Positions 48,981 to 61,724 of a stretch of 64,000 nt of DNA are shown in pieces. The stretch spans positions 558,001 through 622,000 of the forward strand of contig JBLDXI010000024.1 of assembly GCA_047495785.1 (NCBI GenBank). Reading direction: 5' to 3'. Each line of letters starts with the position of its first letter. The first letter of the stretch is position 1. The notes under the pieces were generated by a model, which made no database searches, was not told the DNA's origin, and saw nothing but the letters and a program-made list of their open reading frames with translations. This DNA comes from Lepidodermella squamata. Taxonomy: Eukaryota; Gastrotricha. A program made the position numbers and the translations under genes.

Positions 48981-50964
48981 CTATTGAGAAAGATTTCGCT
49001 TTAGAAGCACCGCAATTTTAGGTTCAAATTTGAAAGTAATGAATGGCGGCTCGTAAGATATCGGAATGAATGAAATCGATGTGATGCCATCAACGTTAGT
49101 CACCGTCGTGTACGCCTTGGAGGCTATGATCGACTTGAATTCTTTCGAGCCAATTTCCACCAGGTGGAAGTCAAACTTGGTCAGCTCATCCAGAGACAGA
49201 TTTTCGGTTTTGTTATAACTATGCGAGAAGTCAAAATTAATTCAGTATTATAGTTGAAAAGAATTGGCTTACATTAAAATATCAGGGCGACTTTGAACAA
49301 ACCGAGAGACGCCCGTTTGAGCGCTGTAGACGTCAATGTGAACTGTGCGAACGGTTGTAGAAAAACCGGGCTCTCCGATTGGAGGAAGCATTTTATGAAC
49401 GGCCTGTAATGCGTGGCCACCCGGGTAATTATGAACCGCGGCATAAAGGTGGACTCCTGTCAATGATAAATTGACAAGAAGATGGCCAATGACGATCAGT
49501 CGCAAAATCGCGTTGAAGAAAGGCTTTTTGAAGTACATCACCATAGCCTGACAGCCGAAAGCGGCAACCAGGTTCAAAATCGGGAAGATATAAATGATGA
49601 AGCGAAGTTCTTTGTGCGGTAAAAACGAAAACAGCATGACGAAAATGTAAGAGCAGCCGAACAAGACGAGAACAGGCTTCGGAACGACCCCGCGAATCAG
49701 AGCGATTGGGATGAAAATTATCGATGTGAAAAGGGCTCGAGGCAAAACTGAGTAAAAGTACCACAGAAACGGAGACGTCTAAAAGATCGATTTTTTAAAT
49801 AATTATGAAACAGTATATGCACACTTACTCCCCACTCGCTGCTTTTGTTAAGAATTGTGTTGAACCAAAACACATTTCCTTCTGGCCACATGTAAGGTTG
49901 ATTCCAAAAATACGAGTCGACAGCCATCGTCAACCCTAAAAATCAATATGTTGAACAGGGATATTGCAGCTATCGTTTACGAACCCAAAAATAATCCGCC
50001 GTAGAAAATACATTGGCTGACGACACAAGCAAGATGACCCTAGGCAATAAAATCGCTGAAACTGGAAAATTCCCGAAATAAAGCTTACAATTGATGGCTT
50101 GAAGTTATAATAAGACAGCATAAGGGCCAAGCCAAGAGGTCCTAGCAGCAACACCAATTCTGCTCGGAAAATTATAACTGTACAAGCCGATACTAAGATG
50201 TACCCTGACAAGCTTTTAGCGGCAAAACATCGAATCGCTTGGAGAGCTTGAAAAAGAGAATTTCGACGTAATAGACAGAAACATCGCCTAATAATATTAC
50301 CAAATATGAGCGCAAAAATGTTCGGTAGTGTTCGCGAGGCGTAAAACAGGAAATGAAATTGTGAACATATCGCTAAAATTGTCCAGGTAATAACTGCATC
50401 GCTAACGTGGCATTTCCTCCGTATAGTTTCCAGCATAGTGACCAGAGAGAGTACCACCATTAACGCCAATACGATCCGCGCACCATACTGTAGGTAGAAC
50501 TTGTCAATATTTTTATCAGCCATCACCTTGGAGACTGGCCATAGTGGTAAGTAAACCAGCAACGGTCCGATAAAGGTCCGTGGAACTACACCAGGAAACT
50601 CGAAATGATCAAACTGAAAAATCATAAGAGAAGTTTACAATTCTGCACATCAATAACTCGGAAATATTTTAGAAATCGGTTTCATCATTCGATAGCTGCG
50701 TGCTATTGTTTAAGATCTCAATATCCTAATCCCTCCACCTTAAAATAATCAAATGCTAACCTTTTCCAGATCATTTGGCCCGTAGACTAGCAAGTCATGA
50801 ATCGCCTGCGTATTGAAACTCTCCTCCACTTTCGAAAATGGACACACTACAACGTACAGCACAGCAAGCAGCGCCAGCAAAATATACGACAAATTCTTGA
50901 AGAGATTCGCTGGACTCATTTGTTTAAGCAACTCTACGTTCAAATTTAACATTTTTTTTATCAA
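48981..50964 (-). CDS. ALG12: ALG12 alpha-1,6-mannosyltransferase
   Basis: ALG12 adds the eighth mannose to the dolichol-linked oligosaccharide in the ER lumen for N-glycosylation. Seven exons (minus): 50761-50964, 50301-50613, 50089-50246, 49985-50039, 49829-49935, 49273-49778, 48981-49218; 526 residues. Motifs of the GT22 family are present: [19 protein letters not shown], with the catalytic region [62 protein letters not shown] and [11 protein letters not shown]. It is polytopic throughout. The short exon 49985-50039 was placed by phase and by similarity to the segment before [15 protein letters not shown]5 lies 160 bp upstream on the same strand. Confidence 0.93.
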
Positions 50965-51124
50965 ACAACGAAGGCATGAGAGGCAGTTTCTTTTATTTCT
51001 CGTTCTTCACTAGAAATTAGGTTGTACACAAATTAATCAGCCGAGGGCAGAAGGAGAAGTTTCTACGCGAACAAGTTTAGCATTAATCCCATTTTCGTCC
51101 TGTAATATACATAGCATTTTTGTT

Positions 51125-51532
51125 CTAATTAATTGGCCAGCGCCACTGATTTGCAGGCGGCTTTGCGACGAGGGGTTCCCACGGCTTCCAGATGAGCATG
51201 CGACGAGCCAAAATCAGCTCTCGCTCGCCTTGCAGAATGAGTTCTTCAACTTGGCCACAGTTAATTTTCTTTTCAACAGAAGCGACATCGGTGGTAGAAG
51301 TGACAGCCTTCAGTCGCTCATTAATAATTTTTTCTGTGTTTTTCCGATAGCCGGCAGTTTCAGGCATCTTCTCCAGAGTCTTCAGCGTTTTCTCGTACAA
51401 GACTCGCAGAGACTGTCAACCGCAAAAATTATCTTCAAACAGTTGAAAGGTAGGCAGAATTACCTTCAAAGGATGCCGAGCAACTGGCATGCCGGCCAGG
51501 CCAGTGGTTATTTTAGTAACCGTTGAAGCCAT
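51125..51532 (-). CDS. NDUFA5: Complex I subunit NDUFA5
   Basis: An accessory subunit of the mitochondrial complex I peripheral arm. Two exons (minus: 51464-51532, 51125-51412) encode 118 residues (human 116). After MASTVTKITTGLAG come LYEKTLKTLEKMPETAGYR, GQVEELILQGERELILARRM and WKPWEPLVAKPPANQWRWP, the conserved ending. Its ATG lies only 75 bp after the stop of MRPL2 on the same strand, with no AATAAA visible in the gap. Confidence 0.94.
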
Positions 51533-51607
51533 CTTTAATTAATGTATCTATTAACAAATTAAAGCCAAATAATGAGGCAGTAAATAACAAGGTATTCATT
51601 TGATTGG

Positions 51608-52566
51608 TTAATTTTCAGCGCGAAAGACTTCAGAGCTGTCCACGGAGACAGCACCACGTTTCCTCTTGGCAATTGTCGAAATTCCGGTTTTCGGGTCAAA
51701 GCTGATCATCGGACGAGGCGGGCGAATCTTACGACCAAACCTGCCCGTCTTGCGATGCCACAATCCAGTGTGCTGTTTATGACCTGCATTACGTTTGGCA
51801 TTAGCACTGCCCCACTCGAAGTCCTCGTGGGCGAGGTTGGAAACTCGGCCAACTACCGCCATGCACCTCTCAGAAACGCTCAACTCGCGTTTTGACGGCA
51901 TTTGTAAAATGCACATGTCACCGTTTTTCCGAACATACGTCGCGAAAGTACCAGCAGCACGAGCAATGGCAGCTCCTTTGCCTGGAATAGTCTCCACGCA
52001 ACAAACTGCAGTGCCTAACGGAAGAGCCCCAAGGGGGTGGGCGTCACCCGGGACGGGTTTGACAGGCATACGAGGTATTCCACCGAAAGTCCTAATTAAA
52101 TCTCCCGGTTTCATGCTTTCAGTTGCGATGATCCATCTACGACGTTCCCCGCCAGCAACCAACGCCAAATGATAGGAATAAAATGGATCCTCGCGAATTT
52201 TCTCGACTAGTTCGACCAGCGGTGGAGCCTGAGGGTCAGTTGAGGGTGCTTCGCGTTTTGGGTCTATCCAGCGGTACCAAAACTCCCGACCGCCGCCGTA
52301 AGGAGCGACGCGGTAACCAGCCTCGTCTCGACCGCCCAGTTTATGAAATTTCAATGGCCGAATCGTGTATTTTGGGACAACTTCAACTACTCGGCCAAAA
52401 TACTTGCCATAAAATCTGGCTGGAGTGGCTGCTATTGGCGATATCGCTCTTAACGATATAGATCTAGGTCAAACAAATGATTATCACAAGAATCTCTTAA
52501 CTGAACAGCAACTTACGATATAACTGTCTTTTGAGCGAATGCCAGAAGTTGTCGAGCTACATCCAT
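51608..52566 (-). CDS. MRPL2: Mitochondrial ribosomal protein uL2m
   Basis: A large-subunit protein at the mitoribosomal peptidyl-transferase centre. Two exons (minus: 52517-52566, 51608-52463) encode 301 residues (human 305). An Arg/Ser/Ala-rich presequence (MDVARQLLAFAQKTVIS) leads to KYTIRPLKFHKLGGRDEAGY, LALVAGGERRRWIIAT, GDAHPLGALPLGT and WHRKTGRFGRKIRPP, the conserved L2 C-terminal loop. The donor at 52516 and acceptor at 52464 keep phase. Together with NDUFA5 it forms a tightly spaced mitochondrial pair. Confidence 0.94.
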
Positions 52567-53010
52567 TTTCAAAACTTCTATTGAAAGAAAACAAAATTTC
52601 CATATTATAGCTGATTGATTTAATTTTATTAGTTATGAAGTATGAATAATCAAAAATTAGTGTAGCAAAATGATAATTTATATATATTACCATTAAATAA
52701 GTGACAATAATCGTATGAAAATAAGAAGAATGATCGAGTTCAAGCGACAAAAGAAAAATGCGAGTGGAAAAGTTGTAACACGTCGATTTTCAACTGTACA
52801 TGTTTTGTCACGCCGGTATCGAACTTTGAGAAGGTTTTTTAGTATCAATAATTTATATGCATAATAGCATCGTCTTAATACTCCCTTGCCAGGAAAATTT
52901 AGTTTATTATATGAATATTACTGAAAGACACCTAACGAATAAAAACGTTTAATAACAGCACAAATTGAAGACGTGTTGGTGCACAACGAGCGAGAGTAAA
53001 ACATAAAAAA

Positions 53011-54331
53011 TTAAGCCACTGATTGCCATTTGAGGAGCAGAGAAGCAAGTAAGGCGGGTTGTTCAATAGTAACAGAGTGACCACACTCAGGAAGAAATTG
53101 AATGTCTCGAAAAGATGGACCCAGTAATCCTCGGAGGTATTCGCCAGCAGATTTATCGATGACCAAGTCATGCTCTCCCCATACAAGGAAAGTTGGGGTA
53201 GTTGTTAACGTGGGAGCAACTCGCTCCAGAATTCGTATATTTTCGTCTGTGAACAGCTCCTCATACACTGTAACATACAACATTATGATAATCAACTCGC
53301 TATTATGTTTTTGAAACTAACTCATCAAATAGTAGCTGTAGTTGCTTCGTCGGATGGCAGCAAGTCCTCTCATGAAATACTTGGATAAATTCAATGATTT
53401 ATATCTACAACAGCGATTTTAGCGGAAATAATATGGAATTATTATGCAGGTTACCTTATCCATTTAAACATGAGATGAACGTCGTCGACCGATTGTGTCA
53501 GGAAAATACACTTTCCAGTCTCCAGCATTTGCCAAAATTCGCTTTGAATAGGAGGTTTCACTAAACAAAAAAAGCTCAACTTTCATCTCGAGTTCGTGAT
53601 TATTCGCTTACTCGCTGGAGCAACAAGAACAAGTCGAGAGATAATGTGAGGAAGGCGTTGAGCTAGAACAGCGGCCAACGGCCCGCCAAGTGAAAAACCC
53701 ACAACGGTGCATGATTTTATATTCAGATTGAGAATCAGCTAAACACAATAATATATGTTGAATTCATTGAAAAATTAATAAATCCAGATCCTCTGACCTC
53801 TTCCAATGCTTCGACATAAGCTTCGAATGAAGGATTGCGAGGAGCAGTAGAGCCACCATGTCCTGGAAGATCTATCGCAACAATTCGATAATTTCGCGGA
53901 ATTTTCTACAAAAAATATTATGATCAAAAGAAAGCACAGGATTCAGATTTAAACCTTGCACACGGGCAGCCAGACGTCTTTGCTAGCAGTGAAGCCATGA
54001 ACGAGAACGAAAGTTTCCGCATGCGCGTTTTGGGCTTGATGTTTGCGAGAGTGCCCATGATTGTGTGGCTTCCTTTCAGCATAACATAATCGGCAGCGTC
54101 CCCATGATTTTTTCTTGGCATCGCCCACCCATTTATATCTCAGGCGAAATCCGTTGACAAGAAAAGTAATTCTGCGGCAGCGAATCGGATGAATTCAAGT
54201 ACAGCCAATTAAATAAAAACTTACCGAATCAAACCAAGAAGGAAGTATTTCGGCCAAAAATATAAAAAGCTTACGATAGCAGAGAACGTCCAAAACGTAG
54301 CAATCAATGGGAAGGGTGTAGCATTCCACAT
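53011..54331 (-). CDS. ABHD6: ABHD6-like monoacylglycerol lipase
   Basis: ABHD6 is a membrane serine hydrolase that cleaves 2-arachidonoylglycerol and other monoacylglycerols. Seven exons (minus): 54225-54331, 53955-54171, 53798-53905, 53612-53738, 53455-53560, 53322-53404, 53011-53267; 334 residues (human 337). An N-terminal membrane anchor (FPLIATFWTFSAIVSFLYFW) is followed by the alpha/beta-hydrolase core: oxyanion HGFTASKDVW, DLPGHGGS, nucleophile GFSLGG, acid WGEHDLVID and base ECGHSVTIEQP. The catalytic Ser, Asp and His are all present. Between anchor and core is a His-rich insert (HNHGHSRKHQ). Introns are 49-59 bp. Confidence 0.9.
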
Positions 54332-55106
54332 TATTTGTAATACATTGCAAAACTAAGACAAAACGATACACTTCATACGTTGTAACATTTCAAAAATTAT
54401 GAGCTATGAGCTATGGGAAGTAAGTATTAGGTAGAGCGTAGTAGGTATACTTATATAGAGTATTTAACATGCAAGAAAATTTCAGGAATGAACAACAGCG
54501 TCACTCACGGCCGATTTCAGCCTGTTTCAGTCTCAAGTCCCAAGTCTAAACAGCATAAGAAATAAGAGTTGAGCAGCTCTAACCTCTAATAATGGTACAA
54601 TAAACGCACTCAAGTAAGCTAGGCTTTGGGCTTTGGCAACGGGTGAGGTAAAAAGTTGCATTTTGATATTATTTTTTATGTTTTTTGGTTTTTTGGTTTG
54701 ACCTCAGTGAAACTTTACCATTCGTCTTTGACATGTCAATATACTCATCCGGTTTTCAAAATAATTTACAATTTTAAAACATTAAATTAATTTTTCAAAT
54801 ATTCAAATTCAAAATCGCGCGGGAAAGTTCCTGTCATACGTGGCAAGCCAGGATGAAGAGCCACGTCTGAGAACTTCGTTTGACCGGTCTTTCTCGAACT
54901 TGAGTTATTTTGAATGGTTCCGAGGGCTTTAAATTCACTTCAAAAACCTTTCTCTTCAAGACAATTTAAGTTTATTTACCCTGCTTTATTTTTATGCAAT
55001 AATTATGCTTCAAATAGCCTGTGACTCAGCATAATCTTCATTGATATCAATATTGTTCTATGTCAGTCAATTGAAACTGCGATTTACTTAGAATTTAATT
55101 TATATT
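54332..55106. other. Divergent promoter region of ABHD6 and MANF
   Basis: AT-rich interval between head-to-head genes. No coding evidence. Confidence 0.55.
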
Positions 55107-55826
55107 ATGAGAATGTCATTATTCCAAGCTTTTGTTGTTTTGACTTTGGCTCTGTGTATATCTACTGATGCAAAGAAAATCAGAGAAGGCGAATGCGAAG
55201 GTATGGTGCTTGAATTAGCTTCGGTAAACACGCTTAAAACCTGCATTTTACATATTTCCTTTCTAGTTTGCGTCAAATTTTTCGACGATTTCATTCAAGG
55301 CCTGGATAGTTCCGAGAAGGGTAACCAACAAGCCATCGAGCACAAATTTAAAGAAACATGCAAAAAAGCCCGCGGAAAAGAGGAGCGACTTGTAAGCTTG
55401 AATTATATTGACAAACTTATTGATTATATTCAACCCCATGCAGTGCTATTACATTGGCGGTTTAGAAACCTCCGCAACATACATTGTTGGGGAAATGTCG
55501 AAGCCGGTTAGCTGGGGAATGCCTGCGCTGAAAGTGTGCGAAAAGCTTGCCGACAAGGATTCTCAAATTTGCGAATTGCGACTTAGTGAGTTTCTGATAG
55601 AGGAATCCCTATTTTAATTACTGCTATTCTATTTTCAGCTGTCCAGAAAGACATATCTAAATTAGACCTCAACAAACTCAAAGTCAAGGACCTGAAGCAA
55701 ATCCTTAGCGACTGGGGTGAGGACTGCTATGGCTGCACCGAGAAAACCGAGTTTGTCAAGCGCGTTAAAGATTTGATGCCGACCTATGTTAAGAATGCCG
55801 ATGCGCCAGCTAACAATGAGCTGTGA
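55107..55826 (+). CDS. MANF: MANF/CDNF-family ER stress neurotrophic factor
   Basis: MANF is a small ER-luminal and secreted factor induced by unfolded proteins. Four exons (55107-55200, 55267-55391, 55444-55585, 55639-55826) encode 182 residues, the human length. A signal peptide ([17 protein letters not shown]) precedes eight cysteines in the family pattern: CEVC, ETCKK, RLCYYIGG, KVCEKL, SQICEL and a C-terminal CYGC, the position of the human CRAC motif. The SAP-like C-domain reads [17 protein letters not shown]. It ends NNEL, a KDEL-like retention signal; human ends RTDL. Intron 1 is 66 bp with no stop in frame. Poly(A) signal at 55894. Confidence 0.95.
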
Positions 55827-56012
55827 TTGCTAGTCTGTTCTAAATCTGAGTGATGAATGTTAGTAATGATGTTCTACTCGATGCCTCACGGAAAATAAAC
55901 TAATATTATAATTGTATTTGCTCGTTCATGGAAAAACTTTGTTAATAAACGTTACGTTGTTCGCAAATATCACTTTTTCGGAAAATATATCAGACTGGAC
56001 GATTCTTTAGAG
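55827..56012. other. MANF 3' UTR and short spacer
   Basis: Contains AATAAA at 55894. No other feature. Confidence 0.6.
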
Positions 56013-56301
56013 ATGATCTTGTTAATTGGCATTGGCATCAGTTGAACCCCATTACCAGAGTGATATCTAACGGGCGTTATATTATGTAGGAATTATCACT
56101 GCATTGCTAGCTCATGTAACGTTGCGACGTAAGTTATCGTCATCGCGATATTTATTCAATTGTGTATCTCGGTGCTTAGCGAATCCAGTACTGAAGAATT
56201 CAATTGTTTTCGCTTGGTCTTTTGCTGTGACAATTTGTGATGAAAGCCTGTGGAATCTCTTGTATTTAAGCGACAATGAACCGAACCAAAGATTAAAATA
56301 A
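56013..56301 (+). CDS. Tiny single-pass membrane protein, unidentified
   Basis: Three exons (56013-56040, 56090-56128, 56180-56301) encode 62 residues with strong splice sites (GTAAGT donor at 56129) and consistent phases 1 and 1. The protein begins MILLIGIGIRIITALLAH, then RPNPVLKNSIVFAWSFAVT, and has a polar tail (YLSDNEPNQRLK). The stop overlaps AAATAAAAT, so the poly(A) signal lies immediately after the coding end. One or two membrane segments are likely. It resembles small respiratory or ER membrane subunits only in size. I do not recognise the family. It is convergent with PSMD6. Confidence 0.5.
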
Positions 56302-56473
56302 AATTGCGATTGCTGAATCGACTGAGCTTGTTTTATTTTAGCAAAGACTTGTTTGGAACAAGCAAGTGAATAGTATCTTTTAGATACAAGGAAATGTCAT
56401 CAGAAAATTCAATGCATAACTATCAGTCCATATAACCTGCCAGCTTGATATCAAAGAGTCGCAATAATGCGAT

Positions 56474-57808
56474 TTAAACGTTGACGACACGGCCGAGCTT
56501 TTGAATTCGATTCAAAATAAGATCACCTTGCTTGATGACAGTTTGATACTGGAAATTTTTGGTATCGGGACGAGTGGTCTCGACAATCATGTTCATCCGA
56601 TCGATTTTGCATGGCAAGCGACCAGCAGAGATAAAACGGCTAAGCTCACTGAAATGCAAACAATGCAATGAAATTATTATATCTTACAATCACACTACAC
56701 TTACTCATCGATAAAATCGGTAGAAACACCGAACGCCTTGGCCATGTAATCCAAAGTCAAGCTGCGGTACGATGAAAGAAGTTGGCTATAAGCCAAAATA
56801 CGAGCTTCGCGAATGTAATATCGGTAGTGCTCGCACAAATAGCGATCGTACTTCAAAATTTGCTCGACATCAGCTGAATACGAATACATAAAATTAGCAA
56901 ATATGTCATGAAAAATAGACGTAATAAAGCATACCAAGGCGCTTGAAGAACACATCGTATTGACTGTCGTAAAATGAATTCAAGAATTCACGAATCACCG
57001 GTAGTCCATGCAGCGCTTCGACGATTTCCGGATTGTTCTTGACTTTCTTACGGAAATCAGGACGTTTCAGCGATACCATGCCACACAAGACGGCGTAAGT
57101 AACGAATTTAGAGAAGTCCATCAATTCGTAAGAGGTAAAGGTAGCAACAGTGTCCAAGAAAAGGTCAGCAGCTGCCTTCAAATCACGAATAGCCATTGAA
57201 TATACGCCTCGGTAAACCTTAAGGCGATTTTTGCGGTCCCAATCACCGCCTTCATCAATCAAATCTTGAGCGATTTTCAAATTGCGCTGAATAAGGTCGT
57301 GGTCCATGTAGAAAAATCCGAGACGAAGTTGCAAGAACGCGAGATCGATGCGAGCGCCAACGGTTCCAGGTTTGTCAGCAACCAAACGCAGTTGGGTTAG
57401 TGCAGCTTCTTTGTCGCCAATCTTGCTCAAGTACTCGCCTTTCTTGAACAAGGCGGCACGAACTTCAGTATCGCCTTCATTTTGCGTAGCATCTTCGATG
57501 GCCTTGTCCAACTCGGCAATCCGAGTAGCGTTTGCCTGCTTCATTTTCGCGAGCAAATTTTCGTCTTTGGGCCAATGCAGCTCTTCGCACAATTGGACGT
57601 AGCATGGGGCCATGTCTGAATATAATAAGTGACAATTATTATTCACACTTTCTAATAAAAATTTACCGTCTCTGGTGATGAGCTCCAAAATTTTTGCTTT
57701 CATTTCCGCATTGTTCTTGAACTTGGCAGTGGCCAAGGCGAACTTGTAATGGGCAACTTCAAGATCCGGGATCTTTGGCAAGCCTTGGTCGCTTTCGTCG
57801 AGAGGCAT
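56474..57808 (-). CDS. PSMD6: 26S proteasome regulatory subunit Rpn7/PSMD6
   Basis: A lid subunit of the 19S regulatory particle. Four exons (minus): 57667-57808, 56935-57615, 56705-56873, 56474-56648; 388 residues (human 389). TPR-like helices fill the first 230 residues ([20 protein letters not shown]-type [32 protein letters not shown]). The PCI domain follows with [32 protein letters not shown], and ends [17 protein letters not shown] and [14 protein letters not shown]. Intron 57616-57666 is 51 nt with no stop, so retention would be readable but would insert 17 residues foreign to the family. Confidence 0.95.
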
Positions 57809-58044
57809 CTTAATATTTTAAAATAACGTCTAAAATTAAACATGAAAGATCAAACAATTAGAAATTACCAATATCCGTTTGAAAGATTTACTACGAATAA
57901 ATAAATTAAGACTTAGAGTGAAACGTCACAATAATTTTCCATATCCACAAAAAAGAAGCACGGAAAGCAAGTCAGAATAAGCTCATATTGAAAATGATAG
58001 GCATAGGCTAAGCAATAAAACAATCTTTTTGATCACAAGTTATA

Positions 58045-60619
58045 TCAAGTGGGTTTTTCATCACTCTGCAAGGTTTCTTCGGGTTTGGTTTCATGTTGAC
58101 GGTCCAACTCTGCGATCGAAGACATTACAGCAGTAGCGCCGATTTCACTCGTCATTTGCTCAACCAAATGCAGTGTTTCAATAATGCTTTGAGCTGGATC
58201 GTTAGATTCAAAAACGTGGCAGGTGAAATCATTAGGCATATCGACAGAGGCTGAGACGAACGCGAACAACTTGCTGTTGTCTTGATGAGCAGTGGCGTGA
58301 ATAACACGATGGAGAGGATATCGGGCTTTAACCGAGGCATTGCTACCGTCCAACAAATATATTCCATCAGTAGCAATCAGCATATTAACTTCACCCATAC
58401 GGAAAATACCATGAATAGCGCGCGCTGCCAGAATTTGTTGAATAGTTTCACTCAAGAGATGATCAGTTATGTGGTTAAGACTCTCTGGCTGAATTCGCAC
58501 GGAGCCCACAAACCGAAGCGGATAGGTGTGCGCAAAAGAACTAACCGATTGAGACTTCTCATTTACATCTAAATTTTCCATATCATTAGTCGCGGCGCCA
58601 ACATTAGGGTCGCCCTCGCCGAAAGGATTTGCACGACCCGATGTCGCCCGGTTTCCCACTCCAAGCCAGCTTGGAAGTGGCGGGAATTCTTCAGAAGGAG
58701 ATGATAAATCGAACTGAATAGGAGCGTCCAGCATTGATATTGCACTTGAAGTTTCATTATTTTGGTCAGATACAGGCGTATGTGGTACGTGTTTAGGCGA
58801 GGATTCAACAAAGCTGCGACGAATTTGCGAGAATAATGATGGGCTTTGCTGAGCCGACTTATCATCTGGGGATGACGGTGAAGAGGGCAAATCCGAAGCC
58901 TCGGTACCTGCGATTCGATTAATGATGAAGATCCATTCGTCCCGATCCCGCTGATTTTCGGCTTGAAAATACACTTGCTTCTTTGATTTTTTCGCTATAA
59001 TCTCGAAAACGAATCGTCTGTCGTCGACATCAGCCGGCACAGCATGAACGTCACCTTCTGTCAAGTCTACCACCAAGGATGCGCCTGTTTCTCCATGTGC
59101 TTGCATCAACAGATGACCACTAGTCGGTTGGGCAATTACGTAACAACGAGACCAGTGGGAGATCAACATGGTGCGACTGCGGTGAAGTAAATATCCAGAT
59201 TTTTGGGTCGACGAGATATCTGGCACCTGTGGTAAATCTTCGGATGCATGTTCGGGATAATAAAGTCGTTCCGCTTGGTCTTCCAGAATAGGGATTTTCT
59301 GTGAGGCTGATACTATCTCGGCAGATTGAGATTCAGAAACGCTCTTGACAGTGGTCAGAATGGCTTGAATCAAATCATCCACGCCGGCAGTTGCAAATGA
59401 TTCATGACTGGAAGCTGCGAACAGTTTCTGAGTCGTTAGATAATTCAAGCTCGACTCTAGTAGGTGTATGGCTCGTTTGTGTTGTAGGAAATTCAAAGAA
59501 GAGAAGTAATGCAGAGAAACTTGGTGCAACTTTCTACGAGCAACGTAAACATCTTTGGAGACCAGCGACTTCTGCTTCTCATCCGAAGATTCGCGCTTCT
59601 TCGACAATTTCATATATTTCGCCAACGCGTCTTCATGATCAGCGCGAGCGGATGAATAGCGATCCCCCAGAATAGCCACATCTGGTTGGAAAGGTGAAAA
59701 TGTATATAACGGACTAAAAATGTAGACCCTCACCTTGGAGATCGGCCTCAACAAGTTTGGTGAGAGGGTATACGACAGAATCACTAAGTTGCGAGGAGAG
59801 CAAGTGACAATGAGAAGAAAGTTCATCAACATGGGTTGCAAAATGGCAGAATACTTCGCCGATCATTTTGCTGCCATTATCAAGGGTAAAATTCTGTAAA
59901 TGCATTATACATAGCATAAGCAAATGTGAGGCTGCTGGAACTCACCATGTCTTTGAAAACCCTCAATTGATGAGAGAGTTGCTGGTTTGCGAGCAATACT
60001 TCATTCTACAAGCGACAATAAACATTATCTATCAATGTGAAAAGGCTTCGTATCTCACATATGCTGCCGACACACGATTGTAAACCTTCAATAACGATGT
60101 AGCATAGTTACTTAGCACAGCTGTATCTTGCTGAAAAAGCTTCAGAAGCTGATCAACCTGAAAATGAATGCATTTAAAATGAATGCCAACATTTCCATAG
60201 TGTGTCCAACCTGGGGCGATGTATTGTACGCATCTTCCAAGGCCAAAGTAGCACCTATCTCCATATTGAACGTCTTCAGCGGTTTAAGAAACCTATGGCC
60301 TATTGAAGAAACACACATTTATAAAATATCGTGGAAGAAAATGCTGAGAAAAGGGAAAAAAGAAACGAAATGAGGTCGTGAGAGTATAAGAGCAAGCGCA
60401 TGCTGGCAGTACACCATGTCCCTCCTTGCTCTTTGTATTAGAAAAACAAAAAACCTGAGACCCAACATGAAGTAAGTATAATCGACAAGCGTTTTCGTAT
60501 TTCACGCGACCTGCGACCTGAGACCCGATCACGCGACTATGCCGCATCGATTATCAGATAATATACACAGGTTGGAATTTAAAACTTACCGGCAGTCTTT
60601 CTACATGACGGCAGCCCAT
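58045..60619 (-). CDS. APPL1: APPL endosomal adaptor (BAR-PH-PTB)
   Basis: APPL proteins are Rab5 effectors on early endosomes that link receptors such as adiponectin receptor and TrkA to signalling. Six exons (minus): 60590-60619, 60211-60258, 60086-60157, 59946-60005, 59734-59893, 58045-59681; 668 residues (human 709). The BAR domain runs from about residue 20 to 260 (FQQDTAVLSNYATSLLK, LRVFKDM, KYMKLSKKRES). A PH domain spans about 275-375 (KSGYLLHRSR, RDEWIFIINRI). A linker with NPFGEGD leads to the PTB domain (YPLRFVGSVRIQPE, TIQQILAARAIHGIFRM, CHVFESND). The start MGCRHVERLP has a strong Kozak context (ACCATGG) and matches the family start before LPI. The acceptor at 60259 is weak. Confidence 0.92.
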
Positions 60620-61724
60620 GGTTGCTCTGCAAGAAGATTGACTTGAACTAGCATTCTTCTCACAGCGTGCGGACGCGACGACTGATTGCTGACTGCTTTC
60701 ATCCACACTTCCAAATCATTCCCGCGCGCCGGATAACTTCGCAGAAATCCTTTCCTTTTATTTTCAACGTTTGACTTGCCAGCGCAATTGAAATTGCGTG
60801 AAGTATCCATATAATATATTTATGCAATAAAATGCAAATTTAAAAATAGACGACAAAATCAAGTTCCCCGCTGAATCTGGCATCATCGGAACGTCATTTG
60901 GAAATGGGTCAAAATGAGCCCTTGGAATTCATTGCAATCTTGGATCTTGAATTGGAATGTATGAAAACTGGAGCGTTTATAATGTAGACAGAGTCGAAAT
61001 TCCATCCGATGGGCGATGAGACAGCAGATTTCATGAGCATGAATCAAAATAATATTTCCAAGTCCTTAAAATACTTCTCGAAGTAAGTAATTCTGACCTA
61101 CCCTCTACCCTGAACCTGAACCTTGAAAGTAGAAACTACTATAAACCCTTAAAGATGCTGAAAAGTAGTTCTCGGGCAATTTATGATGAAAAATCGAGAT
61201 TTCAATCTGAGTGAAACCTTTGATTTTTATAGGTTCTGTTCCTTTGATGCTTCGAACCATCTTGATGATCACCTGAAAATGATTTCACTATAGCTTGAAC
61301 TACCTACTTGATAGCAAGCGAATTGCTCTTATGCTTATTGGAAGCAAGTAACTACAAACTTCTTTAACGCTTATGCTTCTCAATGTTATTAGCAGCCTTT
61401 TAGGTTTTGCAAAGCTGGTTTGAAACAAAAGATATGCCTTGGCAGTGTATCAGTGCATATTTTGTCACAACTTCCCGGCGTCATTTCTTATTGCACTGAA
61501 TTCTGAACATTGCCACAAGTTTCGATTTATATTGGATATTAGTTGCAATAACTTCAGTAATTGGGTTACATTCGTGCTGAACAGGGTTCCTATAAATATG
61601 ATATCCCAAGTCAAATTTCCAAAGCTCTGCAAAGGTGCACTGATGAATATTTCTTCGGTAATTGCAAATAGTTTAACGCTCATAGCTCTATATTTTGTTA
61701 TAGGGTCATTTTATTACCACAACC
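60620..61724. other. Divergent region between APPL and VGLL4
   Basis: Presumed promoter DNA for both genes. A 99-codon frame at 61439-61738 has no motif. Confidence 0.5.
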
